Positions 45,709 to 54,111 of a stretch of DNA of 64,000 bases are shown here, one piece after another; the first letter of the stretch is position 1, and each line of letters opens with the position of its first letter. The position numbers and the translations under genes were made by a program. The stretch is taken from positions 1-64,000 of the forward strand of contig CAIYAP010000006.1 in the NCBI GenBank assembly GCA_903924205.1, given 5' to 3'. This DNA comes from an uncultured Actinomycetes bacterium. Lineage in GTDB: Bacteria > Actinomycetota > Acidimicrobiia > Acidimicrobiales > RAAP-2. Below the pieces are notes generated by a model. It was not told the origin of the DNA. It made no database searches and saw only the letters and a list, made by a program, of their open reading frames with translations.

Positions 45709-47429
45709 CAGTCATCCGTCCGAAGAACGACGTTGCGGTAATCAGCGCGGTCACGAGCGAGTTCTCGGTGAGTTCCGGTGATGACCTCGCCCTCAGGGTT
45801 GACGAAAATCACGGCATCGCACTTTTCCAAAATGAGCGGACTGGTTGACGCCACCACCGTGGTGCGACCACGTCGGGCGTCGCCCAGTTGGGTGGCGATT
45901 CGCCCTTCGGTGTGGGTGTCGACGGCCGATGTGGGTTCGATGAGGATCAAAATGTCGGCCTGAGTGGCGAGAGCGCGAGCGAGGGCGAGCCGTTGACGCT
46001 GGCCACCAGAGAAATTGCGCCCGCGTTCTTCGACGGTCATGTCGTAGCCGTCATCGCTGGCCGAGATGATGTCAGCGGCGGAGGCCACGGCGAATGCGCC
46101 ATCGAGCTCGTGATCTGACATCTCGCTGCCCAGTGAGACTTCGCTGCGTAGCGTGCCCGCAAAAATGCGCGGTTCAATCTCGCTGACGACGATGTGGTGT
46201 CGAAGGTCGGCGACCGTGAGGTCAGCTAATGGCACGTCATCGATACGGGCAGTCGACTCGGAGGTGAATCGACCGAGGGCGTTCGCAATGACTTGCGCCT
46301 GTGCGGGCGTCTCGGTGACCAGGCCGGTGAGTTGCCCGAGGGTCAACGTGACGCCACTCACGGGATCGATGAGGCGAGTGGCATTCGTCGGCCAAGGCTG
46401 GGGCACGTCGGGGTCGCTCACGTTCGGTGTGGTCGACAAAATGGCGATGACCTTTCGCGCGCCCACGATGGCTCGGGTGCTCGCGACGATGTATTCGATC
46501 ACCGTGCGCAGCGGCAGAGTGAGAAAAGTGGCGTACCCAAAGAAGGCGACGAGCTGGCCGGCCTGGATGTCGTGGTGGATGACTTTCGTAGCCCCCGCCC
46601 ACGTAATAATCACCGTGAGGACCGCCGGCAAAAACACTTGACCGGACTCGAGGAGGGCCTGCGGGCCCGCGACCTTGATACCGGCTTGCTTCACTTCGCT
46701 GCTGGTATCGACGTAGTTCTTGAAAAAGACATCTTCACCACCGACACCTCGCAAAATGCGCAGACCCGAGACGGTGTCGCTACCCATGGCGGTGAGGCGG
46801 CCGGTTGATTCGCGCTGGGCGGCCTGCGACTGGTGCAGGGGGCGCATGAGCGGCGTGGTGAGCGACGCAAGAAGGGGCACGCCGACCAGCACCACCACGC
46901 CGAGCACGCCCGACGAGGAAATCAAGATGATGGCTACCACAATCCACGCAACGATGGCACCGATGAATCGAGGAATGACGTCGTAGGCGCCCCCGATGCG
47001 CATGGCGTCGGCGGCGACCGTGGTGACGATGTCGCCGCTGGTTATCTCATCCGTCACGCCGGTGCCGGCGTTACTGAGGTGGCGACCGACGAGTTGGATG
47101 GTGCGAAAGGCCGCATTCATCCAGTTAGTGACGGCAATCTGGTGGCGTATGGCTCCCGCCACACCTTGAGTGGCACCGAGCGCCAAGATAATGAGACACC
47201 AGATCACGAGTTCGTGCTGATTGCGATGTACCAGACCGCGATCAATGGCGGTGCCGACGGCGGCCCACAACAGGGCCTGCGCCACCATCCAAATGACGCC
47301 GAAAATCGTGCCACCCGCAATGAGCCGCCACTGGCGGCGGGCCATCCAAAAAAGAAAGCGACCGGGGGAGCGAAGGTCGGGCTGACCGGGGTCGGAGACG
47401 GGAAGAACGCGAAAGGGAAGAAGAGGCAC
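45708..47429 (-). CDS. ABC exporter subunit with degenerate nucleotide-binding site
   Basis: This subunit of about 573 residues has the membrane domain and an ATPase domain that keeps FSGGQRQRLALARAL. The Walker A region reads VTETPAQAQ with no P-loop Lys. Walker B reads ILILIEPTSAVD, with Ile replacing the metal-binding Asp, and the H-loop His is replaced by Ser (ASTSP). It cannot bind ATP in the normal way through its own Walker A. The GTG at 47429 lies just 3' of rnpB. An open frame continuing to 47627 runs through the RNase P RNA and is not used. Confidence 0.84.
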   Translation of the reverse strand: MPLLPFRVLPVSDPGQPDLRSPGRFLFWMARRQWRLIAGGTIFGVIWMVAQALLWAAVGTAIDRGLVHRNQHELVIWCLIILALGATQGVAGAIRHQIAVTNWMNAAFRTIQLVGRHLSNAGTGVTDEITSGDIVTTVAADAMRIGGAYDVIPRFIGAIVAWIVVAIILISSSGVLGVVVLVGVPLLASLTTPLMRPLHQSQAAQRESTGRLTAMGSDTVSGLRILRGVGGEDVFFKNYVDTSSEVKQAGIKVAGPQALLESGQVFLPAVLTVIITWAGATKVIHHDIQAGQLVAFFGYATFLTLPLRTVIEYIVASTRAIVGARKVIAILSTTPNVSDPDVPQPWPTNATRLIDPVSGVTLTLGQLTGLVTETPAQAQVIANALGRFTSESTARIDDVPLADLTVADLRHHIVVSEIEPRIFAGTLRSEVSLGSEMSDHELDGAFAVASAADIISASDDGYDMTVEERGRNFSGGQRQRLALARALATQADILILIEPTSAVDTHTEGRIATQLGDARRGRTTVVASTSPLILEKCDAVIFVNPEGEVITGTHRELARDRADYRNVVLRTDD

Positions 47430-47482
47430 CGCGGTACAGGCTAGGAAATTTGCGGACCCCCGCGCACGCAGTCGGGGTAAAA

Positions 47483-47839
47483 GGACGGTGAGTCGACCTG
47501 TAGGCGGGGTTCTGTCCACTTTCCGAAGAAAGCTGTGCAGCCATCCATCTATGCGGTCCACCTGGGGAGTGCCGAGGTTTCCCTCAGCGGGCGAGCAACC
47601 CGTCTCCCTCGTTTGACCTTGCTCCAAATGGGGTTTACCAAGCCGTCGACCTCGCGGCCGGCGCTGGTGAGCTCTTACCTCACCGTTTCACCCTCACCTG
47701 TGCCTTGCGGCCATCGGCGGTCTGTTCTCTGTGGCACTGTCCTGCGCGTCGCCGCGACTTGCCTTTCGCAAGCATTTTGCTCTGTGGAGCCCCGACCTTC
47801 CTCACCTTTCGGCGCGACTGCCCGGTTGACTCACCGTCC
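47483..47839 (-). ncRNA. rnpB: RNase P RNA (class A)
   Basis: The minus strand shows the conserved blocks in order: GAGGAAGGTCGGG near the 5' end (about 47800-47813), GGTAAACCCC in the middle, and ACAGAACCCCGCC near the 3' end (about 47500-47517). The 5' and 3' ends form an extended P1 helix (47828-47839 with 47483-47494, GACTCACCGTCC complementary). A T-run follows the 3' side and may be the terminator. The length of about 357 nt is normal. It processes the 5' end of tRNA precursors. Confidence 0.95.
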
Positions 47840-47884
47840 GCCTCCATTGTGCCAGACGTACGCCGACTCGGCAACGGCGGGCGG

Positions 47885-47890
47885 TAGCCT
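47885..47890 (+). promoter_or_regulatory. -10 element of xseA
   Basis: TAGCCT, 8-nt spacer, ATG at 47899. Confidence 0.45.
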
Positions 47891-47898
47891 CGGCGCTA

Positions 47899-49161
47899 AT
47901 GAGCGATGCCGGTAGCAAAGACGCCCCGTATTCCGTCACGGGTTACCTCGACGTGGTCGCGGGTCGCCTCGAAGCAACTCTCGGTAAATCTCACCGCCAG
48001 TGGATTAAGGCGGAAGTCTCGAAGAAATACGAAAAAGATCACCTGTATCTCGATGTCGTGGACTCGGATCGTGGCGCCCAGCTGAAAGCAAAGTGCTGGA
48101 AGGGAACATGGCAGCCTCTGAAGGCTCGTCTCGAGAAGGCCGGAATTGCCGTCCGGGAAGGCTCGGTCATTACCTTCGAGGCCTACATTGACATTTACAA
48201 GGCGCGGGGCGAACTCGGGGTCGTCATTACCGATGTTGATGTGGCGAGCGCTCTCGGCGAGGCCGAACTACGCCGTCAAGAACTCATTGCCACGTTGACG
48301 GCCGAGGGCATCATTGTGCCGAAGGGGCAGGACCACGACCCCCACCGTTTCGTGCCCGACCTCCCGCTACGCGTCGGACTCGTCGCCAGCCCCGGCACCG
48401 AGGGGTACAACGACTTTCTCGGTCAACTCACCGACTCGCCCTATTGCTTCGACGTGCGGGTGGCACGCGCCACGGTGCAGGGCGACAATGCGCCCGTCGA
48501 GGTGGTCGCCGCCCTGAGAGCCCTCGCGGCGGGAGAGGGGGCATGGCGCCCCGACATCATCTGCGTGGTGCGCGGTGGTGGCTCGAAGCTTGACCTCTCC
48601 TGTTTTGATGATGAGCGCATCGCGCGCGCTATCGCGGCATCCCCGATTCCCGTCGCCACGGGCATCGGTCACACCGGCGACGTGTCGGTGGCCGACATGG
48701 CGACACTTCGTGCATTCATCACTCCCACCGCGACCGGACAGGCCCTCGTGCGGGCTGTTCGAGAATGGCGTGAGCGCCACGTCGTGCAACCCGCTCGCGA
48801 TCTCGATCGCATTGGGCGTGCCGTTCTCGAAGAGTCGGGTCAATATCTCGCGCGCACACGTCGAGAGCTGGTGACCGGGGCGCTCACCACAATCAATAAC
48901 GAAACGGCCTCGCTACGTCACGCGCGAGAGCGCCTGAGCAGTGCGAGCTATCGCCAGATGGGTGATGTCGAGACCTACTTGGCGAGCACTCGCCGGTTCC
49001 TGGGGGCACACGACCCTGCGCGGCGCTTGCAGCAGGGGTGGGCTCTGGTGCGTCGAGGAGATCAGGTCATCACGCGGGCGGGGCAATTGTCGCTGGATGA
49101 TGCTGTAGCGGTGACTTTTGCGGACGGCATAGTGTCGGCCCGCGTGGAAGAGAGGGAATGA
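47899..49161 (+). CDS. xseA: Exodeoxyribonuclease VII large subunit
   Basis: The 420-residue protein has an N-terminal OB-type domain (about 10-110). The Exo VII catalytic core follows: RVGLVASPGTEGYNDFLGQL, DIICVVRGGGSKLDLSCFDDE, and PVATGIGHTGDVSVADMAT, with ITPTATGQALV. A helical C-terminal segment ends in the ARRLQQGWALVRR block. With XseB it degrades single-stranded DNA. xseB follows after 1 bp. Confidence 0.94.
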   Translation: MSDAGSKDAPYSVTGYLDVVAGRLEATLGKSHRQWIKAEVSKKYEKDHLYLDVVDSDRGAQLKAKCWKGTWQPLKARLEKAGIAVREGSVITFEAYIDIYKARGELGVVITDVDVASALGEAELRRQELIATLTAEGIIVPKGQDHDPHRFVPDLPLRVGLVASPGTEGYNDFLGQLTDSPYCFDVRVARATVQGDNAPVEVVAALRALAAGEGAWRPDIICVVRGGGSKLDLSCFDDERIARAIAASPIPVATGIGHTGDVSVADMATLRAFITPTATGQALVRAVREWRERHVVQPARDLDRIGRAVLEESGQYLARTRRELVTGALTTINNETASLRHARERLSSASYRQMGDVETYLASTRRFLGAHDPARRLQQGWALVRRGDQVITRAGQLSLDDAVAVTFADGIVSARVEERE

Positions 49162-49162
49162 C

Positions 49163-49366
49163 ATGGCTGAGGTAGGACAGTGGAATGACGCCGTGGCGGA
49201 GCTGGACGCGATCGTGAGCTATCTCGATGGGCCCGACGTCAATGTGGACGAGCTCATCACCAAGCTCGCTCGCGGCACCGACATCATCGACGCTCTCGAA
49301 AATCGCTTATCGCAGACTCGCGCCCGCGTCGAAGAATTGGCGCCGCGCACCGCCAGCGACGAGTAA
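49163..49366 (+). CDS. xseB: Exodeoxyribonuclease VII small subunit
   Basis: The 67-residue helical protein has the small-subunit pattern: VAELDAIVSYLDG, DELITKLARGTDIIDALENRLSQ and a short polar tail. It binds the large subunit's C-terminal helices. It lies 1 bp after xseA, and its TAATG shares one base with the next start. Confidence 0.9.
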   Translation: MAEVGQWNDAVAELDAIVSYLDGPDVNVDELITKLARGTDIIDALENRLSQTRARVEELAPRTASDE

Positions 49367-50079
49367 TGAGCAACCGACTTTATTTCCGCCAGTGGCTGAG
49401 TGGCCGCGACTTTGCGGTGGGTGACCAGATGGCGCTGTCGATGCGCAACTTCGCGTACGCCATTGGAGATCGCGAGACCGGCGAGGCAGTGCTCGTTGAC
49501 CCCGCTTATACGCCCAGTGGACTGGTAGATCTCTTGGCCGCCGATGGCATGAACCTGACCGGCGTCCTCGCCACGCACTATCACTTCGATCACGTCGGTG
49601 GGGAATTTGCCGGCCATCACGTCGCGGGAATTTCCGAACTCCTTGGCGTCACCGATATTCCCATCCACGTACAAAAAACTGAAGTCGAGTGGATTGAAAA
49701 GCGTACGGGAGTCGGCCGCGACAGCCTCGTGGCGCACGAGCCGTCCGACGTGGTTCGCGTCGGTGAGATTGCCATCGAGCTCCTGCACACCCCTGGCCAC
49801 ACGCCCGGTAGCCAGTGCTTTATTCTCGACGGCGCCCTCATCAGTGGCGACACCCTGTTTCTCGACGGCTGCGGGCGAACTGACCTACCGGGCTCGGATC
49901 CGACGGAGATGTACTACACCCTCCATAAACGCCTTGCCAAGGTTCCCGCCCATTCGCGGGTTTATCCCGGTCACCTCTATTCAGAACTGCCGTCGCAGAT
50001 CATGGACGAGGTGCGGGCCAACAATTACGTGTTGGCCCCCACGACGGCGCAGCAGTGGCTCGCCATGTTCGGAGGGTAG
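49366..50079 (+). CDS. Metallo-beta-lactamase-fold hydrolase (glyoxalase II/persulfide dioxygenase-like)
   Basis: The 237-residue protein has the metal site THYHFDHVGG (HxHxDH), followed by HTPGHTPGS, SGDTLFLDGCGRTDLPGSD and YPGH. The GCGRTDLPG motif is typical of ETHE1-like and glyoxalase II-like members. Its N-terminal LSMRNFAYAIGD fits them too. It is probably a thioester or persulfide hydrolase or oxygenase. It lies in an operon with xseAB and a flavin reductase. Confidence 0.85.
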   Translation: MSNRLYFRQWLSGRDFAVGDQMALSMRNFAYAIGDRETGEAVLVDPAYTPSGLVDLLAADGMNLTGVLATHYHFDHVGGEFAGHHVAGISELLGVTDIPIHVQKTEVEWIEKRTGVGRDSLVAHEPSDVVRVGEIAIELLHTPGHTPGSQCFILDGALISGDTLFLDGCGRTDLPGSDPTEMYYTLHKRLAKVPAHSRVYPGHLYSELPSQIMDEVRANNYVLAPTTAQQWLAMFGG

Positions 50080-50081
50080 GG

Positions 50082-51230
50082 ATGCCGGACATCGTCATTG
50101 TGGGTGGTGGTCTCGCGGGATGGCGCACGGCGGAGAACTTGCGTCGTCACGACGTCACGGGGCGCATCACCATCGTGAGTAACGAGGAACCCGGACCCTA
50201 TGACCGCCCGCCGCTCTCGAAACAGATTCTCTCTGGCAAGTTGACCCTCGACGACATCTCTCTCGCGAAGGGCGATGCCTTTGACGCCGCAGATGTCACC
50301 TGGGTGACGGACGTCGCCGTGTCGCTTGACCCTGAGGCGAAGCGGGTCACGCTCAAGTCAGGCGAGTCACTGGTAGGCGATGCCATCGTGATCGCCACCG
50401 GAACTAGAGCGCGACGATTGCCGTTCGCCGCGATGGATCACTGCCACGTGGTGCGAACCGCATCAGACGCTTCCACGCTGCGCGAACGGCTCATCTCGCT
50501 TGATGTGCCATCGCGAGTGGTGATCATTGGTGGAGGATTTATTGGTGCCGAAGTGGCGACCGCCGCTCGCCAACATGGTCACGACGTCATTGTGCTGGAG
50601 GGACAGGTCAGGCCACTAGAGGGGGTGCTCGGCACCACCGTGGCGACGTGGCTGCAGCCTCTGGCTGGCACCGCCGGAGTTGACCTTCGCGTCAATCAGC
50701 TCGTTCGAGACGTCACGCGGGGAGATGACGGCACGTTCGACGTCGCTACCGAGGCGGGCACCATGACGGCAGACGTGGTGGTGGTGGGCGCCGGTGCGCT
50801 CGTGAACACCGAGTGGCTGCACGCATCAGGTCTTGACGTCACCAACGGTGTCGCCGTCGATAAGCACCTACTCGCGGCCCCCGGTATTTACGCCGCCGGC
50901 GACGTGGCGCGTTTTTGGTATCACGGCGAACAGACGCGTATCGAGCACTGGCAGATTGCGAACGACCACGCGACATATATCGCTCAGCATCTCGCTGGTC
51001 GCACCACGGAAGAGTTCAGCACCCTCGCGTATTTTTGGTCCGACCAATACGGCGCCAAAATTCAAATGCTGGGCCACCCGCACCGCGATGACGAGGTCGA
51101 ACTCGTGAACGGATCGCTCGAAGCAAACAAGTGGGTGGCGCACTACCGTCGCGACGGCGAACTCACCGGAGTGATTGCCCTGAACAATCCTCGCGAACTT
51201 ATTTTGTCGCGAAATTTGTTCTCGGCCTAG
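50082..51230 (+). CDS. FAD/NAD(P)-binding ferredoxin reductase-type protein
   Basis: The 382-residue protein has two Rossmann motifs: IVGGGLAGWRTAENLR for FAD and VIIGGGFIGAEVATAA for NAD(P)H, with YDRPPLSKQ, IATGTRARRLP and the C-terminal YAAGDVARF. This is the ferredoxin/putidaredoxin reductase pattern, with a tail like rhodocoxin reductase. An in-frame start at 50055 overlaps the hydrolase gene. The ATG at 50082 begins at the proper N-terminus. The CTAG stop is shared with the converging kinase. Confidence 0.88.
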   Translation: MPDIVIVGGGLAGWRTAENLRRHDVTGRITIVSNEEPGPYDRPPLSKQILSGKLTLDDISLAKGDAFDAADVTWVTDVAVSLDPEAKRVTLKSGESLVGDAIVIATGTRARRLPFAAMDHCHVVRTASDASTLRERLISLDVPSRVVIIGGGFIGAEVATAARQHGHDVIVLEGQVRPLEGVLGTTVATWLQPLAGTAGVDLRVNQLVRDVTRGDDGTFDVATEAGTMTADVVVVGAGALVNTEWLHASGLDVTNGVAVDKHLLAAPGIYAAGDVARFWYHGEQTRIEHWQIANDHATYIAQHLAGRTTEEFSTLAYFWSDQYGAKIQMLGHPHRDDEVELVNGSLEANKWVAHYRRDGELTGVIALNNPRELILSRNLFSA

Positions 51231-52672
51231 AAGCTCACGGCGGACAAGTCGGGAATAGTTCGGCCGGCTCGTTCGAGGAAGCCTCGCCACTCCTCACGGC
51301 GAGCGGTCCGGGCGACGTCGTCAATGGTCGACGTACAGACCTGCGCGGGATTCCATAAAGAGGCCACGTCATCGAGCGACAGTGCACCCGTTCCGACGTG
51401 GGCGAGGAGGCCTGCGCCGCGCGTCGTCGCCTCGGCCTCTGCGGACACTTCAATTCGGCACCCGCTGGCATCGGCCAGGGTTTGGACCATGAACTCGTTG
51501 CGACTGATGCCGCCATCGACGCGCACCACCGCGGGGCGAACGCCCGTTTCCGCCTCGGCGGCGTCAATGAGATCGACCGCATTGTGGGCGATGCCCTCGA
51601 GGACTGCGCGGATTAAGTGAGCACGAGAGGAACCTCTCGTCAGGCCGAAGAAAGCCCCGCGGGCACCAAAGTCCCATTGGGGAGTGCCGAGGCCCATGAA
51701 GGCGGGCACGAAACTCACGCCCCCGTTGTCGGGAAGAGACTGGGCAATCGCGCTGGAATCGCGTGCGTCATCCAAGATGCGCAGGTCGTCGCGCAACCAG
51801 TCGATACAGGTTCCGGCGGAAAGACAGATTCCCTCGAGGCCCCACCAAATCTCGTTTTCGGTTGATCGCATGACGGTGGGAAAACAGCCGGAGTCAAAGC
51901 GATTCATCACGGCGGGGCCCGAGGTGGAGCGGACCTGGTCAAGCATGGAGCCGGTGCCAAAGGTGATCTTGGTGTCACCGGGACGTACCCCGTTTTGCCC
52001 AAAGAGCGAACTCGGCTGGTCGCCAATGAGTGCGACTAATTCGGGGGCACCGGTGAGCATTGTGGCGCGCCCGAATTGACCGGTGGTCGGCACGATCTGC
52101 GCGAGCTGGTCACGCCGGATGTTGAGCGCCTCAAGGACGCCATCGTCGTAGTCGAGAGCCGTGTCTACAAAGCCGGTCACGGCCACATTGCTGTGGTCGG
52201 TGACGAACGAGGCGCCAGCGGTCAAAACGTGGGAGAGATAGCCGTCGAGGGTGGCAAACAGCACATCTCGATCAGTGGCCAAGGCGTTTCGTAACCACTG
52301 CGCCTTGGTAGCGCTTTGGTTGGGCGCCAGGCGCAGCCCCGACCCTTGGAGGACGAGACAGTCAATAACTGTGCGCAAGTCTTGCCAGCCGAGAGCGGGG
52401 CCGATGGGCTCACCGGTAGCGCGGTCAATCATCACGGTGGTGGCACGCTGATTGGTGATGGCGACGTAGGGCACGATCTCGCCCGCGAGAGTGTCGTTGG
52501 CGCAGGCAATCGCGAGAGCCGCAATCTCGATGGGGTCAAGTTCTACTTCTCCCGGCTGTGGTGATGTGACCGTGAGCGGCCGCTGTACCAAGCGACTGAC
52601 CTCGCCCGAGGTGCTCACCAATGAGGTGCGCAGCGACGTTGTCCCCACGTCAATAACGAGAACCTTTACCAC
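51227..52672 (-). CDS. FGGY carbohydrate kinase, glycerol-kinase-like
   Basis: The 481-residue kinase has an N-terminal phosphate loop VIDVGTTSLRTSL, AITNQRATTVMIDR, TFGTGSML, and GLGTPQWDFGARGAFFGLTRGS. The late VDGGISRNEFMVQ follows. These fit FGGY kinases near glycerol kinase (substrate-side NQR motif). With glpD in the same operon, glycerol or a related triol is the likely substrate. It is the last gene of the glp cluster and overlaps the flavoprotein gene by 7 bp. Confidence 0.86.
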   Translation of the reverse strand: MVKVLVIDVGTTSLRTSLVSTSGEVSRLVQRPLTVTSPQPGEVELDPIEIAALAIACANDTLAGEIVPYVAITNQRATTVMIDRATGEPIGPALGWQDLRTVIDCLVLQGSGLRLAPNQSATKAQWLRNALATDRDVLFATLDGYLSHVLTAGASFVTDHSNVAVTGFVDTALDYDDGVLEALNIRRDQLAQIVPTTGQFGRATMLTGAPELVALIGDQPSSLFGQNGVRPGDTKITFGTGSMLDQVRSTSGPAVMNRFDSGCFPTVMRSTENEIWWGLEGICLSAGTCIDWLRDDLRILDDARDSSAIAQSLPDNGGVSFVPAFMGLGTPQWDFGARGAFFGLTRGSSRAHLIRAVLEGIAHNAVDLIDAAEAETGVRPAVVRVDGGISRNEFMVQTLADASGCRIEVSAEAEATTRGAGLLAHVGTGALSLDDVASLWNPAQVCTSTIDDVARTARREEWRGFLERAGRTIPDLSAVSF

Positions 52673-54111
52673 GATGCTCCTCCTAGGCCCAACACTCCGG
52701 GATTAAAAATGTGGCGCGGATCGAGCTCGTCCTTGATAGCGGTGAGTAGGTCAAAGGCGGTGCCGAGAGCATCGGGCATGAAGCGCGCACGGTTTCGACC
52801 TACGCCGTGGTGGTGGCTGAGCGCACCACCGACCGTCAATGTGGCTCGCGAGGCGGCGTCCCAGACGGCGCGGTAATACGGCTCGGCTTCCTCAGGTCGG
52901 CCCGCGAAAGTGAAGTACAAGCATGCTCCATCGAGATAGGCGTGAGATTGGTGAACGGAGACGAGCAGAGTGCCCGCGACCGCCGCGACCGCCGTGCTTA
53001 CCTCACGATGGAGGTCCGCCAATTGGCTCCACCGGCCCGCAATCTCGATGGTGTCCACCACGATCTGTCGCTCCCACAAAGGAGCGAGCGCAGAGACGTC
53101 ATTGCGGTGGCCTAGCCATTTATCGACCAAAGCCGCATCGCGAGGAGTGGCGGCGGCGCATTCATCTTCCACAATCGCCATGTGTGCGGCCACCGTCAAG
53201 GGGTCACCCTCGTCGAGCACGATGAGAGCACAGTCGTCGAGGTCGAAATTTCGCTTTGATTCCACTTCGTCGTAGAGGCGAAGAACGGCGGGATGAGCCC
53301 CACGTTGCAAGATGCGTCGACAAACCTCATTACCTTCCGCGACAGTCGCGAAAGAGTAGGCCGCCTGTTGACGAGACTCGGCGACCGGCCACGTGGCGAG
53401 AGTGACCTCGGTGATGACACCCAACGTTCCTTCGGAACCCACGAAGAGGCCTATGAGGTCGGGCCCGACCGACGAGCGCGGCGCGCGGTCACCGAGATGC
53501 AGCACCCCGTGCGTCGCGGTCACCACGCGAAGACCGCGGATGATGTCTTCGATCTTCCCGTAGCGATTTGATAGTTGACCCGCACCGCGACATGCGACCC
53601 ATCCACCCACGGTCGAAATTTCAAAGGATTGCGGAAAGTGGCCGACGGTGCGACCCGTGCGCGCCAAGTGTGCTTCGAGGTCGGGACCTGACAGTCCGGC
53701 ACCCACGGTGATCCAGCCACTCTCGTCATCTTGCTCAACGATGTCCGTCAGGTCGGTGAGATCGAGAGCCACTCCTCCCGTGGGCGCGATAGCACCACCC
53801 ACGACGCCCGAGCGACCCGCCTGTACCGTGAGTGGCGTCATGGTCTCGTGGCACATCGCGACAATTACCTCGACATCGCCCTGATGGCGGGGTCGAAGAA
53901 CGATGCCGGGCAGCGTCGCGGGGGAGCCCTGCGCGGCCCATCCAATGGACAGGGGCCACCAGTCGCGACCCGCTTCACGTCGCGTGGGCTCATCGATAGC
54001 GGCCGGACAACCGATACCGCACAACTTCTCGATGACCGTGGCGTCGAGGGCAGGTCCCAGAAAGTGCGGATCGTTCGTACCGTGAATCTGATTCGGCATG
54101 ATGGGTTTCAT
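52666..54111 (-). CDS. Alkyldihydroxyacetonephosphate-synthase-like flavoprotein
   Basis: From the ATG at 54111 the protein has 481 residues. The FAD domain holds LTVQAGRSGVVGG, GHFPQSFEISTVGGW and RGAGQLSNRYGKIEDI, and the C-terminal part has GGALSHHHGVGRNRARFM and HIFNPG. These match alkyl-DHAP synthase (AGPS), including the His-rich SHHHGVG. AGPS swaps an acyl for an alkyl chain on DHAP in ether-lipid synthesis. Simple FAD oxidases of the same fold cannot be excluded. It is sandwiched between glpD and a glycerol-kinase-like gene, a context that supplies glycerol-3-phosphate and DHAP. Confidence 0.75.
   Translation of the reverse strand: MKPIMPNQIHGTNDPHFLGPALDATVIEKLCGIGCPAAIDEPTRREAGRDWWPLSIGWAAQGSPATLPGIVLRPRHQGDVEVIVAMCHETMTPLTVQAGRSGVVGGAIAPTGGVALDLTDLTDIVEQDDESGWITVGAGLSGPDLEAHLARTGRTVGHFPQSFEISTVGGWVACRGAGQLSNRYGKIEDIIRGLRVVTATHGVLHLGDRAPRSSVGPDLIGLFVGSEGTLGVITEVTLATWPVAESRQQAAYSFATVAEGNEVCRRILQRGAHPAVLRLYDEVESKRNFDLDDCALIVLDEGDPLTVAAHMAIVEDECAAATPRDAALVDKWLGHRNDVSALAPLWERQIVVDTIEIAGRWSQLADLHREVSTAVAAVAGTLLVSVHQSHAYLDGACLYFTFAGRPEEAEPYYRAVWDAASRATLTVGGALSHHHGVGRNRARFMPDALGTAFDLLTAIKDELDPRHIFNPGVLGLGGASW

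Noticed and set aside
47430..47627. Open frame extending the ABC subunit N-terminus through the RNase P RNA
   Set aside because: The RNA is clearly recognised there, and the GTG at 47429 gives a normal-length subunit.
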